Assembly: GCF_027579695.1 (NCBI RefSeq)
Contig: NC_083587.1
Span: forward strand, 62,241,738 to 62,305,737
Origin: Neoarius graeffei
Lineage: Eukaryota; Chordata; Actinopteri; Siluriformes; Ariidae
Direction of reading: 5' to 3'
DNA length: 64,000 nucleotides
The translations under genes and the position numbers were made by a program. Positions 51,400-62,467 of the stretch are shown one piece after another. How positions within the stretch are numbered: position 1 is the first letter of the stretch; each line of letters opens with the position of its first letter. The notes below the pieces were generated by a model. That model saw nothing but the letters and a program-made list of their open reading frames with translations. It searched no databases and was not told the origin of the DNA.

Positions 51400-51890
51400 G
51401 TTGTTGTTTTGAAGTCCAGTGTGAAGTTTCCACAGTCTGTGATGATTTGGGGTGCCATGTCACCTGCTGGTGTTGGTCCACTGTGTTTTATCAAGTCCAA
51501 AGTCAATGCATCCGTATACCAGAAGAATTTAGAGCACTTCATGCTTCCATCTGCTGATAAGCCTCATGGAGATGCTGATTTCCTTTTCCAGCAGGACTTA
51601 GCACCTGTCCACAGTGCCAAAACTACTCTCAAATGGTTTGCTGACCATAATATTACTGTGTCTGATTGGCCAGTCAACTCACCTGACCTGAGCCCCAGAG
51701 AATCTATGAGGTATTGAGAAGAGGAAGATGAGAAACACCCAACCCCAAAATACAGACAAGCTGAAGGCTGCTATCAAAGCAACCTGGGCTTCAGTTACAA
51801 CTCAGCAGTGCCACAGGCTGATCGCCTCAGTTCCACGTCGCATTGATGCAGTATTTCGTGGTAAAGGAGCACCAACCAAGTATTGAGTGT
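51400..51890 (+). pseudogene. Tc1-like transposase, C-terminal part
   Basis: After a (GTT)n tract it reads VMIWGAMSPAGVGPLCFIKS, then the second Asp in FLFQQDLAPVHSAKT and DWPVNSPDLSP, where the frame breaks near 51710. It continues with KLKAAIKATWAS-like and SVPRRIDAVFRGKGAPTKY in another frame to a stop at about 51885. The 5' half is missing, cut by the neighbouring element. Confidence 0.82.
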
Positions 51891-52620
51891 ATAAATGAAC
51901 ATACTTTTCAGAAGTTGGATATTTCTGTATTGTAAATCCTTTTTTGATTGATCTTAGGAAATATTCTAATAATTTGAAATACTGGATTTCTGATTTTCAT
52001 TCACTATAAGCCATAATCATAAAATTAAAACAGAAAGAGACCTTAAAATATTCACTTTATGTGTAATGAATACAGAAAATATGAAAGTTTACCTTTTTGA
52101 ATTAAATTACAAAAAATTAACTTTTTATGATATTCTTTTTTTTGAGATGCAATATTTAATATGTACTTGCAACATCAGTATGCTGCATATTAAATCCTTA
52201 ACATCATTAATGCCATTGAAATTTAAAAGCCTATGTGTTGAAAGCTGAATTTAATATTATAATTATTATCATTATGTCATGCTCTGATTGACTTTCCATC
52301 AAATAATAACAGATGTGTTGTCATTTTTTGTGTTACTTACTCACTTCAATTTTTTTCTTAAATCACCATCTCTATGTACAGCAGCCATTTCATTCCAGTG
52401 TCTGTGCTGGAATTCCAACACAAACACACCTCATTTTACTTAATGAGGTACTGATTAGGTGATCACCTGAACCAAATCTTATTTAATGAGGAAAAATATA
52501 AAAACCACTGCTATGGTCATCGCTATCCTCTTGCAATAGGACCAGTTTGGATGGTAAAAGCGGTGCTAGTAGTACTTTAAATTTAATTGGAATACAAAAA
52601 TATATATTCATCATGACAAA
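51891..52620. other. Unassigned 0.7 kb
   Basis: AT-rich. It may include the 3' inverted repeat of the Tc1 remnant (to about 52010) and the 5' region of the next one (from about 52380). No exon seen. Confidence 0.45.
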
Positions 52621-52622
52621 AG

Positions 52623-53345
52623 AGTTAAAAAGAAAAGTTTTGAGTGAGAAAAAAAAGGGTTCAATTCTGCCTTTACTGGCAGAGGGATACAGTGAGTGTC
52701 AGGTTGCTTCCATCCTCTAAATTTCAAAGACGGCAGTTCATAAGAATATGGTCAAGTAGCAGACATTGAGGACAACAAAGTTACAGACTGGCAGAGGGTG
52801 AAAATGACTCTCCACTGATGATCGTCAGCTCCTTCGAATGTCACTCAACAACCGTAGGATGATATCAAGTGACCTACAAAAAGAATGGCAAATGGCAGCC
52901 GGGGTTTAGTGCACAGCAAGGACAGTTTGAAAAAGATCCTCTGGGTGGAGTTGAAGTCATGCAAAGCTAGAAAAAAGCCTTTCGTCAATGAAAAGCAAAA
53001 CAAGAGCCAGGCTGAGGTTTGCTCAAGCCCATAAGGATTAGACTATAGAGGACTGGAGTCAGGTCATCTTCTCTGATGAGGCCAGTTTTCAGCTTTTCCC
53101 ATCACCTGGTCATCTCATGGTGAGATGGAGACCTGGAGAGGCCTACAATACACAGTGTCTCACACCCATTGTCAAATTTGGTGGAGGATTGGTCATGATT
53201 TGGGGTGCTTCAGCAAGGCTGGAATGGAGCAGATTTTTGTTTGTGAAGGACACATGTACAAGGTGAATCAAGCCATGTACAAGGTTATCCTGGAAGAAAA
53301 CTTGCTTCCTTCTGCTCTGACAATGTTCCCTCCAAACCAGGAATA
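52623..53345 (+). pseudogene. Tc1/mariner-like transposase, 5' part, heavily decayed
   Basis: Broken translation with KRKVLSEKKKGSILPLLAEG, RARLRFAQAHKD, EDWSQVIFSDEASFQLFPSP (first catalytic Asp) and TPIVKFGGGLVMIWGA. Many stops. The element stops at about 53345, before the second catalytic Asp. Confidence 0.8.
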
Positions 53346-53597
53346 ATTCTTCATTTATCAGGAATTAATCAGGAATAATTCTTCGCTTATGTAGCCTTTA
53401 TGTAAACTTCAGTAATGACAATTATGTGATGTAGAATTTATGTTCACTCTCCAAAACATCATCTTTTAAGTTTTCTCACTTTGTCAAATGAATTTTAATG
53501 AATAATTCAAAACTATTGGAGTCACACTGTAAGCTGTGATCTGCTTGGATTTCTTCTACTTTTTTAATTATCATTTGTTAATGATTGAATTGAATGG

Positions 53598-54688
53598 GGG
53601 GCGGCACGGTGATGTAGTGGTTATCACTGTTGCCTCACAGCAAGAAGGTCCTGGGTTCAAGCCCAGTCACTGGCGAGGGCCTTTCTGTGTGGAGTTTGCA
53701 TGTTCTCCCCGTGTCTGTGTGGGTTTCCTCCGGGTGCTCCGGTTTCCCCCACAGTCCAAAGACATGCAGGTTAGGCTAATTGGTGGCTCTAAATTGACCG
53801 TAGGTGTGAATGTGAGTGTGAATGGTTGTTTGTCTCTATGGTGGGGTTTACATTAGACCATATCAGCGGATCATCAGATTAACGTTTTTAAAATGATTAG
53901 TGTGCACACAGCAACGCCAATACATGATTTGCGTGCACACAGCAACACCAATACATGGATACGCTTGGCTCCGCAGGCATCCTGCGCTCCAAATCACTCC
54001 GCCCTGAACAGCGAGTGCCCTCTGGAGGGTGCGCACTCCGGCCCTGCGCAGCTCACAGAGCGCGCGAGTGGAGTGCACGAGCAGTGATTTGGGACTGAGC
54101 CGCTGTGTGTGTGATCTCAGTGCATGTCGGGCATGCGCGTCACTTACCACTTGCAAGTGGAAGGATGGCAAGCCTAAAGACAATCATAACTACATAATGG
54201 GCAGTATTTGCATCAGTATTTGCAGTATTTTCATACTTTTATACTCTTTAATGAAAGGTGATACAAGGCGGAAGTCTGCGCCGTTTTTCAGCAGTCGCAT
54301 CACATGACCAACGCCAGCGAATCAGGAAGGTGGATGTCACAGTGACGTTGTCCAATGACGACGCCAGCTAGAACTCAGCACAGCGTATCCGCGTATTCTC
54401 AATGTTTACACAGCACCGGACCAGACACGATCTGGATTGAATACGTGGACCCTGACGGATTCCCGTTTCCCGGCGTTTCCAGGCGTTTTAATGTAAACGG
54501 ACAGTGCATCCGCGAAGAAAACGAGACAGATACGGTCTAATGTAAACTTGGCCTATGTGTCAGCCCTGTGATGACCTGGCGACTTGTCCAGTGTGTATCC
54601 CGCCTCTCACCCATAGTCAGCTGGGATAGGCTCCAGCTTGCATGCGACCCTGTAGAACAGGATAAGCGGCTACAGATAATGGATGGAT
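53598..54688 (+). mobile_element. Mermaid/DANA-type SINE split by a 0.7-kb transposon
   Basis: Start GGGCGGCACGGTGATGTAGT, end (GGAT)n. The outer duplication GAATTGAATGG is at 53587-53597 and 54689-54699. The SINE body breaks at CTCTATG (53840) and resumes at CTATGTGTCAGCCCTGTGA (54553). Confidence 0.93.
53841..54552. mobile_element. 712-bp non-autonomous DNA transposon in the SINE
   Basis: The inverted ends GTTTACATTAGACC and GGTCTAATGTAAAC are near the edges. The break in the SINE carries a 5-bp duplication CTATG (53836-53840 and 54553-54557). The interior is GC-richer (CGCACTCCGGCCCTGCGCAG) and non-coding. It may be a hAT-type relative; family uncertain. Confidence 0.78.
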
Positions 54689-54699
54689 GAATTGAATGG

Positions 54700-54913
54700 A
54701 ATTTTATTTTAATCTTGTTTGGAACTTGGTTCCAACACTATCCTCTACTTTGGACTCTACAATGAACAGAACCCCAATCCAACCAGAGACCCGGGCTACA
54801 TCATCATGTCCCCTTATCTAATTTTTTAGAAGTGATTATAAAACATACTTTCACTGTACATTAAAATCATGATTTTCTTTGCCTTGTTTCTTGAACAAGC
54901 TGCAGGTTCTTGT
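54700..54913. other. Unassigned, possible exon-like stretch
   Basis: The plus strand at about 54738-54828 reads NTILYFGLYNEQNPNPTRDP then GYIIMSPYLIF and stop. It does not match a family I recognise and has no clear acceptor. Confidence 0.2.
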
Positions 54914-55039
54914 CCATCCATCCATCCATCCATTATCTGTAACTGCTTATCTTGTGCAGGGTAGCGGGCAAGCTGACTATGGGCGCAAGGCGGGGTACAC
55001 CCTGGACAAGTCGCCAGGTCATCGCTGGGCTGACACATA
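54914..55039 (-). mobile_element. SINE 3' fragment
   Basis: (CATC)n, then the reverse complement of the SINE tail (GGCGGGGTACACCCTGGACA). It joins the truncated 5' end of the L2 copy directly. Confidence 0.85.
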
Positions 55040-55085
55040 GATAGCTTTCTTTCATCTCAGAAATATTGCTAAGATAAGAAATTTA

Positions 55086-55586
55086 ATGCCATTACATGAT
55101 GCAGAAAAACTAGTTCATGCTTTCGTTACCTCCATGTTGGATTATTGTAATGTCTTACTGTCTGGATGTTCCAATAATTGCATAAACAAGCTCCAGTTAG
55201 TTCAAAATGCAGCAGCAAGAGTCCTTACTAGAACTAGAAAATATGACCACATCACCCCTGTCTTATCCACACTGCATTGGCTCCCAATTAAATTTCGTAT
55301 TGATTATAAAATACTACTATTCACCTTCAAAGCACTGAATGGTCTCGTACCACAGTACCTGAGCAAACTTCTGGTCCTTTATGACCCACCACACCTACTT
55401 AGATCAAAAGATGCAGGCTATCTGCTGGTACCTTGTATAGTGAAGGCTACATCAGGGGGCAGAGCCTTTTCTTACAAAGCCCCACAGTTATGGAACAGCC
55501 TTCCAAGTAATGTTCGGGAATCAGACACAGTCTCAGCATTTAAGTCTTGGCTAAAAACGTATCTGTTTAGTCAAGCCTTTCCTTAA
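55086..55586 (+). CDS. L2-like RT C-terminal domain (partial)
   Basis: Reads MPLHDAEKLVHAFVTSMLDY, CNVLLSGCSNNCINKLQLVQ, NAAARVLTRTRKYDHITPVL and LHWLPIKFRIDYKILLFTFK, ending SWLKTYLFSQAFP. This is the conserved region after the RT palm of L2/CR1-type LINEs. It has no stops, but there is no RT catalytic box because the copy is 5'-truncated. Confidence 0.9.
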   Translation: MPLHDAEKLVHAFVTSMLDYCNVLLSGCSNNCINKLQLVQNAAARVLTRTRKYDHITPVLSTLHWLPIKFRIDYKILLFTFKALNGLVPQYLSKLLVLYDPPHLLRSKDAGYLLVPCIVKATSGGRAFSYKAPQLWNSLPSNVRESDTVSAFKSWLKTYLFSQAFP

Positions 55587-55651
55587 TGGTGCTTATGAGG
55601 TAAAGGTGTAGATCTGGAGGGTTCTCAGACATAGAGTGTTTTGGTAAACTG

Positions 55652-56901
55652 TAATGTGACCAGACGTCCCAGTTTGACCTGGACAGTCCCGATTTTGAGT
55701 TGGGTGTCCCCAGTCCCAACAAAGGTTCGTCGGGACGCTGAAATGTCCCGGTTTACACCAAACACTAACAAACTGTCCCGGTTACAGCAATCATATACGT
55801 ATGGCCAACGAGATGTCAATAAAGCTTCTAGCAATTCGGCATCAATGTGCGTGTGTGCGCAGTCAACCTTACAATGTATCTATTTGTACATTGTTGCAAT
55901 ATAGAGGCCGTGTTATAACATTTTTTTCGCTAGTGGCTGTCAACTACTATGCGACAATGCCGAATGGATGAGCACTGGGTGGAGATGTTCGCACACTTCA
56001 AGAGTAGGGAGATTCCTTACAGCAATGTCAGCCAGCTTTGCCAGTTTGCCATGTGCCTACCTGGCACCAATGCTCCAGTTGAGTGAATATTTTCACTCAT
56101 GAGCAACACCTGGACTGATGAGAGGAATCGCATGACCGTGCCTACTCTTGAAGCCTCGCTCATTACCCGGGCCAATTTCGACGATACTTGCTCACAGTTT
56201 CACAGCAGGATCTCGGGCAATAAAGCACTACTGGAGCAAATTCACTCATCATGTAAACACATGCAATAAAATGGCATCTTCTTTCGGGTGGGTGGGTTGG
56301 GTGGCTGTGTTTCTGACACATTTTTTGTTGTCTTTTCATCTGTTTCATCTGTCTTTAATCTGTATCACAGGTTGTCTTGACTTGTTTGATGTTGTCAACT
56401 CAGGGTTCACGTTTTCAAAATAGTTAATAGCCTACACTGGTTAAGATTAAACAGAGGCATTTTGGGTAAAGGTTCGGAGGTGACAACGATTAGGCTCATG
56501 AGCTCATTCCTGTTACAATGCATAGCCTATTGTTTAAAAAAAAAGTTCATCGCATAAAATGTTGATGTTAATATGCAAGCAATGCATTTTCTTGGCGCTT
56601 TCACAAAGGTGAAATAAATCAGTTGAAATGTAGGCTATTGGCCTATTCCCTATCATCACATCTGTTGTCTGATTTTCTTACTTTAACTGAATTGTGATAG
56701 AAGTACATGTAGATAACAAGAAAATACTTAATTATTCTCTGAAATGTTGATAAAAGTGAGCTTCTACAAAATGATAAAAGCACCTGTCTGAGCCATGGTT
56801 TGAGCCAGCGCATGTTTACATCAAAACGCATGTGCGTGCACGAGTATCATGGTCATGCGCAAAGTGTCCCGGTTTTAGACTTGGGAAATCTGGACACCCT
56901 A
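55652..56901 (+). mobile_element. hAT transposon (1.25 kb) inside L2 copy B
   Basis: Ends TAATGTGACCAGACGTCCC and GGGAAATCTGGACACCCTA are inverted partners. The 8-bp duplication GTAAACTG is at 55644-55651 and 56902-56909. Copy A has the uninterrupted GGTAAACTGGGATG at about 36685. Confidence 0.93.
55950..56265 (+). pseudogene. hAT transposase C-terminal dimerisation domain, stop-containing
   Basis: Reads WVEMFAHFKSREIPYSNVSQ, then LPGTNAPVE, a TGA, and IFSLMSNTWTDERNRMTVPT. In active relatives the stop position is an Arg after the conserved Glu. Only the C-terminal part of the transposase remains. Confidence 0.82.
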
Positions 56902-57736
56902 GTAAACTGGGATGTATGGATGCGGTCAGTCCCCCACTCTCTTGCTCACTTGAGTTTGTTGATGGTGTAGTGGCTGTGCTGCTTTATGTCCCAGGGCTCC
57001 CTCATGCCTGTGTTACCTTCTGGCTCTCCCCTTTTAGTTATGCTGTCATAGTTAGTTTTGCTGGAGTCCCTGTTTGTACTCAGTGCAAAATGTATACTGT
57101 ACCTACTTATTCAGGTGACATTGGGCATACCTAACAACCGGTGTTTTCTCTCTCTTCTCCCCCCCCTCCAGTCTGTCCCTCTGAGTTACATGTCAATCCT
57201 GGGATCGAGGTGCTGACCTCTTCTGCTCCTCGGACCTGCCTGATCCATCCTGATGCCCTGTGTCTGGTTGGAGTCTCATCACATCGCTCCTGTGGAGGAC
57301 GGCCCCATATGGACAGTTGAAAGTCACACTTGGAAGACACTCTGGACACTTACAGTAATGCTTTTGTGGCTGAGGACTACAGTTGGCTTGCTAACTTGAC
57401 TGCAGTTGTCATGAACAGTTTTGCACTCAAGTTTCCATTAATGAAGAGTTTATAACATCAACAAAACTGACTTCATGTTAAAACTGTCAATGTTATAGTC
57501 ATGTTGTCTGTTGTTGTCCAGGTGAGGTTGTCCAGTTCCCTTTTGGGTCTGGTTCCTCTCGAGGTTTCTTCCTCGTGTCGTCTGGGGGAGTCTTTCCTTG
57601 CCACCATCGCCATGGGCTTGCTCATTGGGATAGATTAGGGATAAAATTGGCTCATGTCTTGGGTCATTCAGATTCTGTAAACCTGCTTTGGGACAATGTC
57701 TATTGTTAAAAGCACTATCCAAATAAACTTGACTTG

Positions 57737-57956
57737 ACATAGAGACAAACAACCATTCACACTCAATTTAGAGCCACCAATTAGCTTAACCTGCATGTCT
57801 TTAGACTGTGGGGGAAACTGGAGCACCCAGAGGAAACCCAAACAGACATGGGGAGAACATGCAAACTCCACACAGAAAGGCCCCATTGGCCATGGAGCTC
57901 GAACCCAGAACCTTCTTGCTGTGAGGCAACAGTGCTAATCACTACACCACCATGTC
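57737..57956 (-). mobile_element. SINE 5' part, minus strand
   Basis: Reverse complement of the Mermaid/DANA-type head and middle (AATCACTACACCACCATG at the right, TTTAGACTGTGGGGG inside). The 3' tail is missing. Confidence 0.88.
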
Positions 57957-58127
57957 ATCTGCTGGTTATTGTGAAGATAATGAAATCTAATGTAATAAAA
58001 TAATGTAGGCATGTCCTATTCTACACAGTGGTGGAAAACATACTGGGAAATTATACTTCAGTGAAAGTACAGATAATGGTTATGACAAACTCTTAATCAC
58101 AAGTAGAAGTATCCAGCCATTAAAAAA

Positions 58128-58128
<1 letters not shown>

Positions 58129-58204
<76 letters not shown>
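58129..58204 (+). repeat. (ATCT)n microsatellite
   Basis: About 19 ATCT units. Confidence 0.97.
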
Positions 58205-58205
<1 letters not shown>

Positions 58206-58308
58206 TTGTTTATTTGGAGAATGCCAGATGAATATAATAAATTTAAAATAAAGTTTAGATATTTTAAAAAGCTGTACAGTTGTACCAATCATTTGAAACC
58301 AGTCACTG

Positions 58309-58311
<3 letters not shown>

Positions 58312-58353
<42 letters not shown>
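58312..58353 (+). repeat. (ATT)n microsatellite near Rex3 copy 2
   Basis: About 14 ATT units, 50 bp before the second Rex3 copy. Confidence 0.95.
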
Positions 58354-58355
<2 letters not shown>

Positions 58356-58892
58356 AACAACAACAACACTGGTCAACAATTTTTCAGAAGTTGTCTGATT
58401 CAGCCCCTCCTAGAACTGCCACCTTATTGTGGTGGAGGAGTTTGTGTGCTTGAATGATCCTAGGAGCTATGTTGTCGGGGTATTATGCCCCTGTTAGGGT
58501 CTCCCAAGGCAAACAGGTCCTAAGTGACAGGCCAGACCAAGAGCAGTTCACCAAACCCCTTATAGAAATTAACAAAACAAGGACCATGTATGGTGCCCGG
58601 TATGGTGCAACCGGGGCCCCACTCTGGAGCCAGGCCCGGGGTTGGGGCTCGTATGCGAGCGCCTGGTGGCCAGGCCTTTGCCCACAAGGCTCAGCCGGGC
58701 TCAGCCCAAAGCGGTGACGTGGGTCCGACCTCCTGTGGGTTCACCACCCACAGAGGTAGTAGTAGGGGGCCGGTGCAGTGTGGATTTGGCGGCAGTTGAA
58801 GCCAGGGGCCTCGACGACCTGATCCCCGAACACAGCAGCTAGCTGTTGGGACATGGAATGTCACTTCGCTGGGGGGGAAAGAGCCTGAGCTT

Positions 58893-59907
58893 GTGCGGGA
58901 GGTTGAGAGGTACCAGCTGGAGATAGTCGGGCTCACCTCCACACACAGCTTGGGCTCTGGCACCCAGCTCTTCGAGAGGGGCCGGACTCTCCACTTCTCT
59001 GGAGTCGCCCACAGTGAGCGGCGGCAGGCAGTTGTGGGCTTGCTTATAGCTCCACAGCTCAGCCGCCATATGTTGGAGTTTACCCCAGCGAACGAGAGGG
59101 TCTCCTCTCCACGCCTTCGGGTCAGGGAGAGGGCTCTTGCTGTTGTTTGTGCCTACGGGCTGAATAGCAGTATAGAGTATTCGGCCTTTTTCGAGTCCCT
59201 CCCTTACAGAAAAAAACACATGAATTTCCCATGTATTTCACATGTGATCACATGTTACCATATGTGATCACGTTACCACATGTGGTAACATGTGGAATAC
59301 ATGGTATCAGATTTTGTAACGTATGTTACCATGTAGAGCACATGTGTAAAACATGTTACCACATGTGTAAAACATTCCATCATGTGATTCACATAAAATT
59401 GGGCCAAAGCCACATGTTTCCCATGTGCAAATAGCATGTTTCCCATGTGCAAAACACATTTTCCACATATTTCACATGTGAGAAATCACATGTGAAGTTC
59501 ATGTGGTTTTTCTGTAAGGGCTGGGAGAGGTACTGAGAGGTGCTCAGACTGGGGACTCCATTGTTCTACTGGGGGACTTCAACGCTCATGTGGGCAACAA
59601 CAGTGACACCTGGAGGGGCGTGATTGGGAGGAACGGCCTCCCCAATCTGAACCCGAGTGGTGTTTTGTTATTGGACTTCTGTGCTAGTCATGGTTTGTCC
59701 ATAACTAACACCATGTTCAAGCATAGGGGTGTCCATAAGTGCACGTGGCACCAGGATGCCTTAGGTCAAAGGTCGATGATTGACTTTGTTGTCATTTCAT
59801 CTGATCTCCGGCCCTATGTCTTGGACACTCGGGTGAAGAGAGGGGCTGAGCAGTCAACTGATCACCACCTGGTGTTGAGTTGGATCCGCTGGCAGAGGAG
59901 GAAGTAG
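58893..59907 (+). pseudogene. Rex3 endonuclease, split by a MITE
   Basis: The N-terminal frame ([40 protein letters not shown]) runs into the insert at 59201. After the insert, [40 protein letters not shown] and [17 protein letters not shown] follow. The frame then meets a TAG (59905-59907), where copy 1 reads a Leu codon. Confidence 0.88.
59201..59520. mobile_element. 320-bp palindromic MITE rich in CACATG/CATGTG
   Basis: Ends CCCTTACAGAAAAA and TTTTTCTGTAAGGG. Copy 1 of Rex3 gives the empty site (GAGTCCCTGGGAGAGG), which implies a CT duplication. The interior is made of dozens of CACATG, CATGTG and GTTACCA words in both orientations. Confidence 0.9.
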
Positions 59908-60307
59908 GACAGACCTGGCAGGCCCAAACGTATGGTGTGAGGGTCTGCTGAGAACGTCTGTCCGAGCACTCTGTCAGGGAGGTCTTTAACTCCCACCTCC
60001 GGGAGAGCTTCTCCCAGCTCCCGAGGGAGGTGGGGGACATTGAGTCTGAGTAGACCATGTTCTCTTCCTCCATTGTTGACGCGGCTGTTCGGAGCTGTGG
60101 CTGCAAGGTCTCTGGTGCCTGTAGTGGCGGCAATCCCTGAACCCGGTGGTGGACACTGGAAGTAAGGGATACCATCAAGCTGAAGAAGGAGTCCTATTGG
60201 GCCATGTTGGTCTCCGGGACTCCTGAGGCAGCTGACGGGTATCGGCAGGCCAGGCGTGCTGCAGCTCGGGCAGTAAAACTCAGAACCAGGAGGAGTTCGG
60301 TGAGGCC

Positions 60308-61588
60308 ATGGAGGAGGACTATTGGTCGGCCTCGAAGAAATTCTGGCAAACCGTCCGGTGCCTCAGGAGGGGGAAGCAGTATTCTGCCAACACTGTTTAC
60401 AGTGCAGGTGGGGAGCTGTTGACCTCGACTGGGGATGTTGTCGGGTGGTGGAAGGAATACTTCGAGGATCTCCTCAATCCCACCATCTTGTCTTCCATTG
60501 AGGAAGTGGAGGCTGATGACTCAGAGGTGGACTCGTTCATTACCCAAGCCAAAGTCACTGAGGTGGTTTGCAAGCTCCTCGGTGGCAAGGCACCGGGGGT
60601 GGATGAGATCTGCCCTGAGTATCTCAAGTCTCTGGATGTTGTGGGGCTGTCTTGGCTGACACGCCTCTGCAACATCGCATGGCAGTTGGGGACAGTGCCT
60701 CTGGAGTGGCAGACCAGGGTGGTGGTCCCTCTTTTCAAGAAAGGAGACTGGAGAGTGTGCACCAATTATAGGGGAATCACACTTCTCAGCCTCCCCTGGA
60801 AGGTTTACTCCAGGGTACTGGAGAGGAGAATTTGGCTGATAGTCGAACCTCAGATCCAGGAGGAACAATGCGGTTTTCGTCCTGGTCATGGAACACTGGA
60901 CCAGCTCTATACCCTTCATAGGGTGACCGAGGGTTCATGGGAGTTTGCCCAACCAGTTCACATGTGCTTTATGGATCTGGAGAAGGCATTCAACAGTGTC
61001 CCTCGTGGTATTCTGTGGGGGGTGCTTCGGGAGTATGGGGTTCGGGGCTCTTTGCTAAGGGCTGTCCAGTCCCTGTACGAATGGAGCAGGAGTCTGGTTC
61101 GCATTGCCGGCAGTAAGTCAGACCTGTTCCCAGTGCATGTTGGACTCCGGCAGGGCTGCCCTTTGTCACCGGTTCTGTTCATAATTTTTATGGACAGAAT
61201 TTCTAGGTGCAGCCAGGGGCCAGAGGGAGTCCTGTTTGGGAACCAAAGGATTTCATCTCTGCTTTTTGCGGATGATGTTGTCCTGTTGGCTTCTTCAAAC
61301 CAGGACCTTCAGCATGCACTGGGGCAGTTTGCAGTCGAGTGTGAAGCGGCTGGGATGAGAATCAGCACCTCCAAGTCCGAGGCCATGGTTCTCGACCGGA
61401 AAAGGGTGGCTTGCCCTCTCCAGGTTGGTGGAGAAGTCCTGCCTCAAGTAGAGGAGTTTAAGTATCTTGGGATTTTGTTCACGAGTGAGGGAAGGATGGA
61501 GTGTGAGATCGACAGGCAGATTGGTGCAGCCTCCGTAGTGATGCGGTCGCTTTACCGGTCTGTCGTGGTGAAGAAGGAGCTGAGCTAA
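60308..61588 (+). pseudogene. Rex3 reverse transcriptase, central domain
   Basis: Contains LLGGKAPGVDEICPEYLKSL, VVVPLFKKGDWRVCTNYRGI, MDLEKAFNSVPRGIL, GLRQGCPLSPVLFIIFMDRI and the catalytic LLFADDVVLLAS. The palm is more intact than in copy 1. It ends at a TAA (61586-61588), where copy 1 has CAA. Confidence 0.92.
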
Positions 61589-61657
61589 AAGGCAAAGCTC
61601 TCGATTTACTGGTCGATCTACGTTCCGACTCTCACCTATGGTCATCAGCTTTGGGTA

Positions 61658-62053
61658 ATGACCGAAAGAACAAGACCGCGGATACAAGTGGCCAAAATGA
61701 GTTTCCTTCGCAGGGTGGCTGGGCACTCCCTTAGAGATAGGGTGAGAAGCACAATCACTTGGGAGGAGCTTGGAGTAGAGCCGCTGCTCCTCCACATCGA
61801 GAGGAATCAGCTGAGGTGGCTCAGGCATCTGTTTTGGATGCCTCCTGGACGCCTCCCTGTGGAGCTGTTCCAGGCATGTTCCCCTGGGAGGAGGCCCCAG
61901 GGAAGACCCAGGACACGCTGGAGGGACTATGTCTCTTGGCTGGCCTGGGAACGCTTCAGTGTTCTTCCCAAGGAGCTGGCCAAGGTGTCTGGGGAGAGGG
62001 AAGTTTGCGCTTCCATGCTCAGATTGCTGCCTCCGCAACCCGGCTCCGGATAA
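61658..62053 (+). pseudogene. Rex3 C-terminal domain
   Basis: Continues the same protein after the stop: MSFLRRVAGHSLRDRVRST, LLLHIERNQLRWLRHLF, MPPGRLPVELFQ and RTRWRDYVSWLAWERF, ending LLPPQPGSG. Confidence 0.9.
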
Positions 62054-62094
62054 GCGGATGAAGATGAGATGAGATGAGATGAGATGAGATGAGA

Positions 62095-62410
62095 TGTCTG
62101 CTTCAGCGATGAAATTGGCTGTTTGTTGTGAAATTTGGTGAGTTGAATTCAAATATGACAATTAAAACAGCTGATTGGCTAGGGCTTCCAAGAGATTTAA
62201 GATTTTACATTTTATACTTATGTACATTATGTAGATAGTAACAGTTTAAGTATAAATTGTAAGCCTGGGTCTTGTCATGTGTTTATGGTTGGTTTACATG
62301 ATATTTCACCTGTTCTCTTTATGTAACACTAGAAAACAGCAAAAAGTTTATATAAATAAAATGTATTATGAACCAAATAGCAAAAACCAATTATGTATAA
62401 GTACTGAATA
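62095..62410. other. Unassigned AT-rich spacer
   Basis: No ORF or repeat boundary recognised between Rex3 and the next LINE. Confidence 0.55.
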
Positions 62411-62467
62411 GGTTTATAAAGATGGCGCCACAAGAGTGGCAGCTAGTTGCAGTAGCTCCAAGCGTGT

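Larger units (their letters stand above)
55040..57736 (+). mobile_element. L2-like LINE copy B (5'-truncated), split by a hAT
   Basis: Starts ATAGCTTTCTTTCATCTCAG, homologous to copy A at about 36011. It includes an intact C-terminal frame and the long 3' UTR, and ends GCACTATCCAAATAAACTTGA plus CTTGAC. The 3' UTR at 56944 reads GTTGATGGTGTAGTGGCTG without interruption, which is the empty site of the hAT in copy A. Confidence 0.88.
58405..62094 (+). mobile_element. Rex3 (RTE-clade) non-LTR retrotransposon, copy 2, with nested MITE
   Basis: Begins with the same CCCCTCCTAGAACTGCC leader as copy 1 and ends in a GATGAGATGAGATGAGATGA tail. It is 3.69 kb including a 320-bp insert at 59201-59520. 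It is broken by the insert, a TAG at about 59906, frameshifts around 59935-60300 and a TAA at 61586. Confidence 0.93.

Noticed and set aside
61295..62161. Minus-strand ORF of 288 codons over the end of Rex3 copy 2
   Set aside because: It is the complement of the Rex3 C-terminal frame, shares no motif with known proteins, and has no equal-length counterpart in copy 1.
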